Assembly: GCA_017461985.1 (NCBI GenBank)
Contig: JAFTSA010000004.1
Span: 62,001 to 126,000, forward strand
Length of the DNA: 64,000 nucleotides
DNA from: Clostridia bacterium
Lineage (GTDB): Bacteria > Bacillota > Clostridia > Christensenellales > CAG-917
Reading direction: 5' to 3'
Of this stretch, positions 32,097-42,188 are shown piece after piece. Numbering within the stretch: position 1 is the first letter of the stretch; every line of letters starts with the position of its first letter. The position numbers and the translations under genes were made by a program. A model generated the notes under the pieces. It saw only the letters and a program-made list of their open reading frames with translations, was not told the DNA's origin and did not search any database.

Positions 32097-32681
32097 ATGT
32101 ACAACTATATTATCGGCAAAGTGACCTATGCCATGGGCAACACCCTCGTCGTTGAAAACAACGGCATAGGCTATGAAATCGGCGTCAGCGCAACAACCCT
32201 TTATGACTGTTGCACCCCCGGCGAAATCGTCAAAATCTACACCTATCTCTACGTCAGAGAGGACACCTTCGCACTTTACGGCTTTTCAAAACTTGAAGAA
32301 AAGACCTTGTTCCTCCGTCTCATTGACATCAGCGGTGTAGGCCCTAAACTTGCAATGCAAATCCTTGGCGGTATGGACCTGAACTCCTTGACGGTTGCCA
32401 TCGCCACAGGGGACATCAAAACCCTTTCAAAAATCAAAGGACTTGGCAAGAAGACGGCAGAACTCATCGTGGTCAGCATGCGTGACCAAGTGTCCGCCGA
32501 TATGGCATGCGCCATTTCACCCCTTGAAAAGTATGCAGACAAGGATCAAAGCGAAGCAGTCTTCGCCCTTGTATCCCTTGGCATGTCAAATACAGAGGCA
32601 GTGAAGTTGGTTGCAGAGATTGCAAAGACCACCTCCGGCCTTGAAAACATCATCAGAGAAGCACTGAAACGCTTACCCTAG
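32097..32681 (+). CDS. ruvA: Holliday junction branch migration protein RuvA
   Basis: RuvA binds four-way junctions as a tetramer and loads RuvB. The N-terminal OB-fold (MYNYIIGKVTY), the tandem helix-hairpin-helix motifs (ISGVGPKLA, IKGLGKKTAELI) and the C-terminal domain III (EAVFALVSLGMS) are visible in 194 residues. It follows ruvC after a short GGGC-TCA-GCCC hairpin. Confidence 0.96.
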   Translation: MYNYIIGKVTYAMGNTLVVENNGIGYEIGVSATTLYDCCTPGEIVKIYTYLYVREDTFALYGFSKLEEKTLFLRLIDISGVGPKLAMQILGGMDLNSLTVAIATGDIKTLSKIKGLGKKTAELIVVSMRDQVSADMACAISPLEKYADKDQSEAVFALVSLGMSNTEAVKLVAEIAKTTSGLENIIREALKRLP

Positions 32682-32687
32682 GAAATT

Positions 32688-33728
32688 ATGGAAAACAACG
32701 GAATTATCAGCAGATTCAATCGTGACAACGTGTTGCAAGAAGAGGACAGAGTGATCACCGCCGTCTATCGTGACGACGATGATCAAGAAAACAAACTTCG
32801 TCCCAAAATGCTTAAGGACTACGTTGGACAAGAAAAGGTCAAGCACAACCTTGACGTGTATATGCACGCCGCAAGAAAGAGAGGAGATGCCCTTGACCAT
32901 GTTTTGCTTTACGGCCCTCCCGGACTTGGAAAGACAACTCTTGCTCACGTCATAGCCAATGAAATGGGCGCACAAGTGAAAGTGACCAGTGGTCCTGCCA
33001 TTGAAAAGGCACTGGACCTTAGCGCAATGCTTTCAAAACTTGAAAAGGGCGACATTTTGTTCATAGACGAAATTCACCGCCTCAACCGCAACATTGAGGA
33101 AATTCTTTATCCTGCCATGGAGGACTTCACCCTTGATATGGTGACGGGGGCAGGGGCAATGGCATCAAGCCTTCGTATGCAACTGAAACACTTTACTCTC
33201 ATCGGTGCAACCACCAAAGAGGGTATGCTTTCAAGCCCTCTTCGTGACAGATTTGGCATCAAGTTCCGCCTTGAGCCTTACACCAACGAGGAGTTGACCT
33301 CAATCGTACGCCGTTCAGCCACAATCCTCAACATACCCATTGACGAGGACGCCGCCTTTGAACTTGCACGCAGAAGCCGTGGCACTCCCCGTATTGCCAA
33401 CAGACTTTTGCGCCGTGTCCGTGACTTTGCAGAATATGAAGGACTTGATTGCATAAATCTTGAACTGACCAGAAAAGCCCTTGAATTTATGGACGTTGAC
33501 GAACTTGGCCTTGATGCAGTGGACAGAAACATCCTTGACACCATCATCAAAAAGTTCAGCGGTGGACCTGTCGGCCTTGATACCCTTGCCGCAGCAACTG
33601 GTGAAGACGCCACCACCATTGAAGACGTTGTCGAGCCCTTCCTCATCCAACTTGGCTTTATCCAACGCACCCCCAGAGGCAGAGTTTGCACCTTGGGTGC
33701 ATACAGACACTTGAAACTGAAACGTTAA
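32688..33728 (+). CDS. ruvB: Holliday junction branch migration helicase RuvB
   Basis: RuvB is the AAA+ motor of branch migration. Walker [10 protein letters not shown] is at residues 76-84, Walker [11 protein letters not shown] near 121-130, the sensor region is GATTKEGML, and the C-terminal winged-helix domain ends [15 protein letters not shown]. The length is 346 residues. It starts six bases after the ruvA stop. Confidence 0.97.
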   Translation: MENNGIISRFNRDNVLQEEDRVITAVYRDDDDQENKLRPKMLKDYVGQEKVKHNLDVYMHAARKRGDALDHVLLYGPPGLGKTTLAHVIANEMGAQVKVTSGPAIEKALDLSAMLSKLEKGDILFIDEIHRLNRNIEEILYPAMEDFTLDMVTGAGAMASSLRMQLKHFTLIGATTKEGMLSSPLRDRFGIKFRLEPYTNEELTSIVRRSATILNIPIDEDAAFELARRSRGTPRIANRLLRRVRDFAEYEGLDCINLELTRKALEFMDVDELGLDAVDRNILDTIIKKFSGGPVGLDTLAAATGEDATTIEDVVEPFLIQLGFIQRTPRGRVCTLGAYRHLKLKR

Positions 33729-33789
33729 TCATCGCGGACACAGACAACACACCGCATATATAAGGAAAAGGGCTGTCGCCCAAGAAACA

Positions 33790-34821
33790 ATGACAGACTT
33801 GAAAACCAGCGACTTTTACTATGACCTTCCTGAGGAGCTTATCGCCCAAACACCGGCAGAGCCTAGGGACAGCAGTCGTATGCTCGTGTACAACAGAGAA
33901 AGTGACACTCTCTCCCACGAGCATTTTTACGATATAACAAAACATTTGAAGAAGGGTGACCTTCTTGTCATCAACAACACAAGAGTTATCCCTGCCCGCA
34001 TATTTGGACACATTGACGGAAAGCAAACCACCTTTGAAATTTTGCTTTTGAAACGCCTTGACTACACCCATTGGGAAGGCATTATGCGCCCCGCTCGCAA
34101 GGCAAGAAAGGGCAGTGTCATCAAAATCAGTGACGAACTTTCTGCCACAGTTGAAGACGTCGGTGAATATGGCATCCGCACAATATCCTTCCAATTTGAC
34201 GGAGTGTTTGAGGACATTTTGGACAGAGTAGGCAATATGCCTCTCCCTCCCTACATCCACGAAACTCTTGAAGACAAAGAGAGATATCAAACGGTCTACA
34301 GCAAAGTTGACGGCAGTGCAGCAGCCCCCACGGCAGGGCTTCACTTCACCCCCGAACTTATGAAAAAACTTGAAGAAATGGGAGTGGAGTTTGCCTCCGT
34401 CCTTCTTCATATAGGCCTTGGCACTTTCCGTCCTGTGAAGGCAGAAAACATCATAGACCATGATATGCACACCGAGTATTACGAGGTTGACAAGGAAAAT
34501 GCGGACAAGATAAACCGCGCCAAAAAAGAGGGCAGAAGAGTTATCGCAGTGGGCACAACCTCAGTGCGCACCCTTGAAAGCGTAGCCGATGAAAACGGTC
34601 TTGTAAAGGAGTGCAAAGGCAACACAAACATCTTCATTTACCCCGGCTACAAGTTCAAGACGGTGGATGCGCTCATCACAAATTTCCACCTTCCCGAAAG
34701 CACTTTGATCATGCTTGTCAGTGCACTTTTAGGCAGAGAAAAGACCCTTGAAATCTACCGCAAAGCCGTTGAAGAAAAATACAGATTCTTCTCATTTGGT
34801 GACTCTTGCTTCTTTGAGTAG
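33790..34821 (+). CDS. queA: S-adenosylmethionine:tRNA ribosyltransferase-isomerase
   Basis: QueA adds the epoxycyclopentane ring to preQ1 in tRNA during queuosine synthesis. Family motifs: FYYDLPEELIAQ at the start, LLVINNTRVIPARI, TAGLHFTPEL, VGTTSVRTLES and TNFHLPESTLIML. The length of 343 residues fits. It forms a pair with tgt, which performs the preceding step. A small hairpin (33770-33781) lies just before the start. Confidence 0.96.
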   Translation: MTDLKTSDFYYDLPEELIAQTPAEPRDSSRMLVYNRESDTLSHEHFYDITKHLKKGDLLVINNTRVIPARIFGHIDGKQTTFEILLLKRLDYTHWEGIMRPARKARKGSVIKISDELSATVEDVGEYGIRTISFQFDGVFEDILDRVGNMPLPPYIHETLEDKERYQTVYSKVDGSAAAPTAGLHFTPELMKKLEEMGVEFASVLLHIGLGTFRPVKAENIIDHDMHTEYYEVDKENADKINRAKKEGRRVIAVGTTSVRTLESVADENGLVKECKGNTNIFIYPGYKFKTVDALITNFHLPESTLIMLVSALLGREKTLEIYRKAVEEKYRFFSFGDSCFFE

Positions 34822-34930
34822 AGGCACTGACGAGGTGTAATCACGCGCTTTTACGGCAACATACATAAACTAGACAAAATTCAACAATTTCACACAACAG
34901 TGGGTTTACACACCCAAAATAGATAGGTAA

Positions 34931-36040
<1,110 letters not shown>

Positions 36041-36105
36041 TCCCTCAAAACCTCACCGCAATAACTTAAAATAGAATTAAATGCCAACACACGGGCAAAT
36101 TTTGC

Positions 36106-36133
36106 TTGCAAAGAGCAAAAAATAGTGTATAAT
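36106..36133 (+). promoter_or_regulatory. Promoter of yajC
   Basis: TTGCAA (36106-36111), 16 nt, TATAAT (36128-36133). Confidence 0.65.
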
Positions 36134-36187
36134 GTTTACGATTAATAAAAGTATGTGACGTCACGACGCACAAATAAAGGAGAAATT

Positions 36188-36595
36188 ATGTTCGCATCCG
36201 CACTCGCAATTTCACAACAAACAATTATGTATATCGTCATCGGTGTCGTTCTTGTCCTCATGATTGCACTCTCAATCATTCCTCAAAGAAAGCGCAAAAA
36301 GCAACAAGAACAAATGATGAACAGCCTTACAGTTGGCACAAAGATTATGACCATCGGCAGAATGGTTGGCAAGATCGCACAAGTCAACGCAGACAACACC
36401 CTCGTTGTCAACGTCGGCACAGACGACAACCCCACCCTCATCGTCATCGACAGACAAGCAGTGGGCCTCGTCCTTGAAGCAGTTGCAGCACCTGCACCCG
36501 CAGCCCCCGAAGCACCCGCAGCAGAAGAAACAACCGAAACAACCGAAACAGTTGAAGTTGTTGAAGAAGTCGTCGAAGAAACCACCGAAGAATAA
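36188..36595 (+). CDS. yajC: Preprotein translocase subunit YajC
   Basis: YajC is the small accessory subunit of the SecDF complex. It has one N-terminal membrane span (QTIMYIVIGVVLVLMIALSII), then the basic QRKRKKQQEQMMNSL and the GTKIMTIGRMVGKI motif. A low-complexity Ala/Pro/Glu/Thr tail of about 45 residues is longer than usual. AAAGGAGA precedes the ATG at 36188; the upstream in-frame start at 36155 has no ribosome binding site. It lies between tgt and secD, the common order. Confidence 0.93.
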   Translation: MFASALAISQQTIMYIVIGVVLVLMIALSIIPQRKRKKQQEQMMNSLTVGTKIMTIGRMVGKIAQVNADNTLVVNVGTDDNPTLIVIDRQAVGLVLEAVAAPAPAAPEAPAAEETTETTETVEVVEEVVEETTEE

Positions 36596-36611
36596 AATCA
36601 CAAAAATGAAG

Positions 36612-36641
36612 AAAAGAGCAGCCTCGGTTGCTCTTTTTTTT
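36612..36641 (+). terminator. Terminator after yajC
   Basis: AAAAGAGCA (36612-36620) pairs with TGCTCTTTT (36629-36637), followed by more T. Confidence 0.9.
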
Positions 36642-36712
36642 GTGCAATTTTTTGCATAAAGCAAGTTTTTTAGGTCAAAAAACTTTCAAAATCAAGTGTT
36701 TTTTTGTGCTGT

Positions 36713-37114
36713 TTATTGAGCACGACCTCGCTTTAATCCTTTCAAATTGACCTTGATGACACCAATGATTCCACCGCCGAGAGTGAGGAAAACAAGGTCA
36801 AGAGGGCGGAAGTTTACACTCTTGAAACCATCCATTGCAGTGAAGATAAGCCAAGAGAGAAGCATAAAGGTCAAACCAACGATTGCCCCTTTTAGAATGC
36901 CGTTTTTGCGGTGTTTGAACCCTATCATAATGCCTAGCAAAAGTGACAAAAACTTGATGACGTAGTTCACCGGAGTGATGACCGTGTCAGGAAGAGAAGC
37001 CCACCTCAAAATGAGGGCGAAGATGAGTACGAAAGCGAGGGCGGAGATGATTGCCACAAGCACACTGCGTAGAGTGTCTTTCAAGTCAAGGATGAAATTT
37101 TCTTTGTTTTTCAT
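36713..37114 (-). CDS. TIGR04086-like membrane protein
   Basis: This 133-residue protein has four predicted membrane spans (about residues 17-38, 47-64, 73-93 and 104-123). It fits the TIGR04086 family, which is often found beside yajC in Clostridia. It is inverted relative to yajC and secD. The function is unknown. A weak ribosome binding site (TTTGGT) precedes the ATG. Confidence 0.65.
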   Translation of the reverse strand: MKNKENFILDLKDTLRSVLVAIISALAFVLIFALILRWASLPDTVITPVNYVIKFLSLLLGIMIGFKHRKNGILKGAIVGLTFMLLSWLIFTAMDGFKSVNFRPLDLVFLTLGGGIIGVIKVNLKGLKRGRAQ

Positions 37115-37239
37115 ACCAAATTTTATGCCGTTTTTGTTTTGGTTATGACTTTTTCACAAATTGCTTTTGATGAAAGCGGTTTTCTAAATCGGTGTACGCC
37201 TTTTTTGCATTTTTTTGTTCATTTCCTGCTTTCAATTTG

Positions 37240-37268
37240 TTGACTAATGATTGTCTTATAGTTATAAT
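37240..37268 (+). promoter_or_regulatory. Promoter of secD-secF
   Basis: TTGACT (37240-37245), 17 nt, TATAAT (37263-37268), about 30 bases before the GTG start. Confidence 0.8.
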
Positions 37269-37299
37269 ATCTATGTTTTACTATTATGGAGGTTAACTC

Positions 37300-38628
37300 G
37301 TGAGTAAGAAGAAATCAATCATAGTGTTGTCATTGGTTGCAGTGTTCATCATTTTGATGGCAGTTTTCGCAGTCGTTGATTTCCCCATTGGCAACACAGT
37401 TTACGACTATCACGGATACGCAAAGACAATCAAGCTGGGTCTTGATATGTCAGGTGGCGTTTCCGCCGTGTTCAACGTCATTGACGATGGTCATCCCGAT
37501 TTGGATGTCCGCATTGACGGCACGGTCGCATCATTGCAAGAATTGCTTGTTTCAAAGGGCTATACAGAAGCCACCGTCACAAAGGGCACAAACTCAAACG
37601 GTATGAACACCATCCGTGTTGAAGTCCCCGATGTTGACGATCCCGAAACCGTCCTTTCACTTATTGGACGTCCCGCAACCCTTGAATTCAAGCTTGAAGA
37701 AAGTGACACAGCAGAAGCCGTCATCATCGGCAGCGAGCACCTTGAAACCGCATACGTCACAACCGACGACAACAGCGCATACGCAGTTGGTTTGAAGTTC
37801 AACGACGAAGGCACAAAGGTCTTCTCAGACATGACTTCAGCAAACGTTGGCAAGAGCACTTACATCTACATCAATGGTGAACTGTACACCACAGTCAACA
37901 TCAACAGTGCAATCACCAACGGCAGTGCAATCATCACAAGCCAAGCAGGTTATAGTTTTGAAGAAGCCAAGGACTTTGCAACACGTCTTCAATCAGGCAC
38001 CTTCGGTGTCAAGCTGCAACAAGCAGAAGTGAGAAGCATTTCACCTACACTTGGTGCAAACGCAGTCCGCAACGCACTGATCGCAGGTGTCATCGGCATC
38101 GCACTCATCTTTGTTTTCTTGGCAGTTGTCTATCGTGGTATGGGTCTTGCAGCAGACGTTGCACTTTGTGTTTACATTGTCCTTTTGCTTTGGTTCAGCG
38201 CATTGCTCCCTTGGGTGCAACTTACACTCCCCGGCATTGCAGGTCTTCTCCTTTCAATCGGTATGGCAGTTGACGGCAACGTCATCATCTTTGAAAGAAT
38301 TCGTGAAGAATATCGTGGCACTTCAAAGCCCATCAAGTCAGCAGTCAAAGCAGGCTTCAAGCGTTCAATTGCAGCAATCATCGACGGCAACGTCACAACC
38401 CTTATTGGTGCAATCGTTCTTTGGGCAGTTGGCTCAGCAGCAATCCAAGGCTTTGCAGTCACCCTGTTCATCGGTATCATCCTTTCAATGTTCACGTCAT
38501 TGCTCATCACAAGACTGGTGCTCAACGCATTCCTGCCTTTGACAGCAAAACTTGACAAGAAACACAAAGGTCTCAATGAAAAACTGTACGGTCTCAAACG
38601 TTCCGCATCAGTAGAGGAGGGCAAATAA
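37300..38628 (+). CDS. secD: Protein translocase subunit SecD
   Basis: SecD is the RND-type partner of SecF that pulls exported proteins using the ion gradient. There is an N-terminal span, a periplasmic-side P1 domain with GLDMSGGVSAVF, and a C-terminal five-span bundle with SIGMAVDGNVIIFERIREE. The start is GTG with GGAGG eight bases upstream. At 442 residues it is compact. It is followed by secF after one base. Confidence 0.95.
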   Translation: MSKKKSIIVLSLVAVFIILMAVFAVVDFPIGNTVYDYHGYAKTIKLGLDMSGGVSAVFNVIDDGHPDLDVRIDGTVASLQELLVSKGYTEATVTKGTNSNGMNTIRVEVPDVDDPETVLSLIGRPATLEFKLEESDTAEAVIIGSEHLETAYVTTDDNSAYAVGLKFNDEGTKVFSDMTSANVGKSTYIYINGELYTTVNINSAITNGSAIITSQAGYSFEEAKDFATRLQSGTFGVKLQQAEVRSISPTLGANAVRNALIAGVIGIALIFVFLAVVYRGMGLAADVALCVYIVLLLWFSALLPWVQLTLPGIAGLLLSIGMAVDGNVIIFERIREEYRGTSKPIKSAVKAGFKRSIAAIIDGNVTTLIGAIVLWAVGSAAIQGFAVTLFIGIILSMFTSLLITRLVLNAFLPLTAKLDKKHKGLNEKLYGLKRSASVEEGK

Positions 38629-38629
38629 T

Positions 38630-39814
38630 ATGAAAAACAACAAACTTTTGTCTTCTCTTAGCAGTATGCCCATTGCAAAGAACTGGAAGTTCTGGATCAT
38701 TGCTCCCATCGTGATTTTGGTGGTTGCAGTTGTTCTCATCGCAGCACTCGGTTCACAAATCGGCTACACCAACGCAATCAACATCGGCATCGACTTTGAA
38801 GGCGGCACGCTTGTCACCGTCACTATCGGTCAAGACGCCATTGACAACTATGATTATCACGTGGATCGCATCACCAGCGCCATTGAAAAGCACGGCGTTG
38901 TGGTCAGCTACGTCCAACTTCAAGAGGCACAAAACGTAAATGAAACTTCAATCAGTTTCAGATACAAGAACATCTCAACAAACGATGATGAAATCTCAGC
39001 CCTCAACGAAGTCATCCGTGAAGAACTCAACAACAGCCTGTATGCAGAAATCAAAGACAACGTCACTTACGAGTCAATCGGTGCAACAGCAGCACAAGAT
39101 TTGCTCTCAAAGTCAGGCATTGCACTTGCAATCTCACTTGCACTGATCCTCATCTACATCATCATTAGATTCACCCCTGCAAGTGGTATCGCAGCAATCC
39201 TCGCATTGATCCACGACGTGGTCATCATGTTCTGCTTGTCAGTGATCTGCAGAGTCCAAATCAACCAATCATTTGTTGCAGCAATCATCACAATCATTGC
39301 ATACTCAATCAACAACACCATCATCATCTTTGACCGTTGCCGTGAAAACGTCAAACCTCTCAAAGGTCAAAAGGATATTCCTTATGCAGAAATCGGTGAC
39401 CAATCAGTCCGCGAAAATATGCGCAGAAGTTTGTTCACCACTTTCACCACAATGGTGACAGTCATCTTCCTTGCAATCTTCGGAAGCGACACCATCCGCG
39501 AATTCTGCGTGCCTATCATCCTCGGTCTTGTTGCTGGTCTCTATTCATCAGTCCTTCTCGCAACACCTTTGTGGGCTGGCCTCAGCAAGGAATTTGACAG
39601 ACTTATGGCAAAATACCGCAAGTCAAAGCCCGTCTACGAAGGCGCAAAGGTTGATGAAGAAGACGAAACCGTCTACAGAGGCGAAGCCATCAAGGAATAC
39701 TACGGCGAAGAACAAGTTGTTGCAGCACCCAAGGCTGACAAACCCAAGAACAACAAGTCCAACGCAATCCACAAATACTCAAAGAAAAACACAACCTTCA
39801 AAAAGAAGAAATAA
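38630..39814 (+). CDS. secF: Protein translocase subunit SecF
   Basis: SecF has six spans and the GIDFEGGTLVTV motif after the first. The second bundle contains IIAYSINNTIIIFDRCREN and RRSLFTTFTTMVTV. A hydrophilic, Lys-rich tail of about 65 residues (from FDRLMAKYRK) extends into the cytoplasm and is longer than in most SecF. SecD and SecF are separate here, unlike the fused SecDF of Bacillus. Confidence 0.95.
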   Translation: MKNNKLLSSLSSMPIAKNWKFWIIAPIVILVVAVVLIAALGSQIGYTNAINIGIDFEGGTLVTVTIGQDAIDNYDYHVDRITSAIEKHGVVVSYVQLQEAQNVNETSISFRYKNISTNDDEISALNEVIREELNNSLYAEIKDNVTYESIGATAAQDLLSKSGIALAISLALILIYIIIRFTPASGIAAILALIHDVVIMFCLSVICRVQINQSFVAAIITIIAYSINNTIIIFDRCRENVKPLKGQKDIPYAEIGDQSVRENMRRSLFTTFTTMVTVIFLAIFGSDTIREFCVPIILGLVAGLYSSVLLATPLWAGLSKEFDRLMAKYRKSKPVYEGAKVDEEDETVYRGEAIKEYYGEEQVVAAPKADKPKNNKSNAIHKYSKKNTTFKKKK

Positions 39815-39828
39815 TCATGTTTCTTATG

Positions 39829-39868
39829 CTACCCCCAAGTCACTTTGGGGGTAGTTCTATTTTTTGTG
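39829..39868 (+). terminator. Terminator after secF
   Basis: CTACCCCCAA (39829-39838) pairs with TTGGGGGTAG (39845-39854), followed by TTCTATTTTTT. Confidence 0.9.
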
Positions 39869-39912
39869 GGTGAAACCCACTGAAAACACACTGAAAAAGG
39901 ACAAACTCGTCA

Positions 39913-42183
39913 ATGGAAAGAACGGCACTGGCACCCAACCAAACCGCAATGGCAAGAAAACTCGGCTTGTCCGATGATTTCATGCGCATTTTGGCAATGA
40001 GAGGTCTTGACACCGAAGACGAGATTTTGTCTTTCCTCCGTCCTTCACTTGACAAGATGTCATCACCCTTTGACATTGAGGGCATGCGTGAAGGCGCAGA
40101 GAGAATCAAAAGGGCAATCTTGAAGAGAGAAAAGGTGCTCATCTTTGGCGACTACGACTGTGACGGCATAGGTGCAATATCCATTTTGATGTTGTATCTC
40201 CGTGACAAACTTGACGTCAAATATTTCATCCCCAACCGTGTCACAGACGGCTATGGTATGAACGTAGACACCTTGAAGAGCCTGATTTCCCGCCGTCGTC
40301 CCGACCTTGTCATCACCGTTGACTGTGGCATCACCGCCAGTGAGGAAGTGGAATATTTGAAAGGGGAAGGCATTGACGTCATCGTCACCGACCACCACGA
40401 GCCTCAGGACGTTTTGCCCGACTGCATAGTCATCGACCCCAAGGTGAAAAGAGAAGGCTTTTACGATTTTTGCGGTGCAGGAGTTGCACTGAAACTGGTT
40501 GAAGCCATGGCAGGCAGAGAAGAGATAAAGAAGTATCTTGACATAGCCGCCATATCCACCATTGCAGATGTCGTGCCTCTCAAAGACGACAATCGTATCA
40601 TCGCATATTACGGATTGAAACAGATGGCAACTTCTCCTCGCAAGGGCATCAAACTCTTGCTTGGCACCGAAAGACTGACATCTCACGACGTCATGTTCAA
40701 ACTTGCCCCTCGCATCAACGCAGCAGGCAGACTTGGCTCCGCCATGAAGACGGTTGACCTGTTTCTTGAAGACGACATATTCCTCCTTCGCAACCTTTGT
40801 GAAGACCTTGAAAGCGACAACCAAAAACGCCAAAACATTTGCGAAACCGTGGTTAATGAAGCCAAATCAATGCTTTCAAACACGGATTTCAACAAAATAG
40901 GCGCAATAGTGCTTGCCGGTGAAAACTGGGAAGCAGGTGTCCTTGGCATCGCCGCAGCAAGGATTGTAGAGGAGTTCAAATTCCCCGCAATTCTGTTCAC
41001 AAGAAGTGGAGACCAATACAAGGGCTCGGCCCGTTCAATAAAGGAAGTCAACCTCTTTGAGGAACTTTCAAAGTTCTCACATCTGTTCACCACTTTTGGC
41101 GGACACTCACAAGCGGCAGGTGTCACTTTGCCCGTTGAAAACTTTGACACTTTCAAGGAAGGCATCAACAACGAGATTCTGTCCCGCATAGACAAAGAAG
41201 CGTTTTTGCCCACCTTTGATTATGATATGGAACTTGATGCAAACACAAATCTTTTGCCCTTCGCAAAGGAACTTGCCTTATTAGAGCCCACAGGATACGG
41301 CAATCCCGAGCCTAGTTTCCTCATCAAGGGAGATTTCAAGTTTGACCGCATAGGCGTGTCAAAGCACGTCAAATGCTCACTGAAAGGAGTTGACCTTGTG
41401 GGCTTCGGTAAATACGAGCACAGCCTTGGCTCAACGAGGGGTGAAAAGGAATTCAACGTCACTCTCGGCGTCAACGTATATCAAAATCGTCAAACCGCCC
41501 AAGGCATAATCCGTGCCTTCAAGGCAAACAAAGTGACAATGACCAAGGAAGAAAGCACCCTTGTCAACCTGCATCAACTGTCCTATAAAGGTGATTGTGA
41601 AATCCCCTCAGCAACGGTAGAGCAAGTTGAAAAGTGTCTTGACAAACCCTTCGGCACTCTCATCGTCTGTTTCAGCGCAGACGAATACGAAGTCCTTTCA
41701 TCAAAGAGTGAAAAGATAGCATCACTTCCTATGCTTGTGGCAGGGGCAAGAATGCTTGGCCCCGTCAATTCAGTCATAGTGTGCCCCCAAGAGAATTTTG
41801 AGTATTCCTACTACGACAGAGTTATCTTTGCCGGCAAACCCCTTTCAAAGGGTTATATGGCGTGGATAAAGGACGCTGTAAACGAAGTTTACACACTGGG
41901 TGATTGCACCCCCACCCACATCACAATAGAGGACGATGCTTTCCGCGTTGTATTTAGAGAAATGCGTCGTATGGCACTTATGAAGGAGCGTCTTGTAGGC
42001 TACAATCGTCTGCTTTCCGCTGTCAATTCAGTGAAGAGCCTGAATTATACCCAGCTGATGATTATCCTTGCCGTCTTCAAGGAATTGAGGTTGGTCACAG
42101 TCAGTGACAAGGGCGTGATCAACGTATCAAACGACAAAACAGACCTGAATAAATCCGCAATATATTTGAACGTAAAGAAGTAA
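39913..42183 (+). CDS. recJ: Single-stranded-DNA exonuclease RecJ
   Basis: RecJ degrades single-stranded DNA 5'-3' in recombination and mismatch repair. The DHH phosphoesterase motifs are visible: FGDYDCDGIGA, VDCGI, and TDHHEP. The DHHA1 motif follows as FGGHSQAAGVTL. The protein has 756 residues, with a C-terminal extension typical of Firmicutes RecJ. AAAGGA lies about 12 bases before the ATG. It is followed by rel after 5 nt. Confidence 0.95.
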   Translation: MERTALAPNQTAMARKLGLSDDFMRILAMRGLDTEDEILSFLRPSLDKMSSPFDIEGMREGAERIKRAILKREKVLIFGDYDCDGIGAISILMLYLRDKLDVKYFIPNRVTDGYGMNVDTLKSLISRRRPDLVITVDCGITASEEVEYLKGEGIDVIVTDHHEPQDVLPDCIVIDPKVKREGFYDFCGAGVALKLVEAMAGREEIKKYLDIAAISTIADVVPLKDDNRIIAYYGLKQMATSPRKGIKLLLGTERLTSHDVMFKLAPRINAAGRLGSAMKTVDLFLEDDIFLLRNLCEDLESDNQKRQNICETVVNEAKSMLSNTDFNKIGAIVLAGENWEAGVLGIAAARIVEEFKFPAILFTRSGDQYKGSARSIKEVNLFEELSKFSHLFTTFGGHSQAAGVTLPVENFDTFKEGINNEILSRIDKEAFLPTFDYDMELDANTNLLPFAKELALLEPTGYGNPEPSFLIKGDFKFDRIGVSKHVKCSLKGVDLVGFGKYEHSLGSTRGEKEFNVTLGVNVYQNRQTAQGIIRAFKANKVTMTKEESTLVNLHQLSYKGDCEIPSATVEQVEKCLDKPFGTLIVCFSADEYEVLSSKSEKIASLPMLVAGARMLGPVNSVIVCPQENFEYSYYDRVIFAGKPLSKGYMAWIKDAVNEVYTLGDCTPTHITIEDDAFRVVFREMRRMALMKERLVGYNRLLSAVNSVKSLNYTQLMIILAVFKELRLVTVSDKGVINVSNDKTDLNKSAIYLNVKK

Positions 42184-42188
42184 ACATT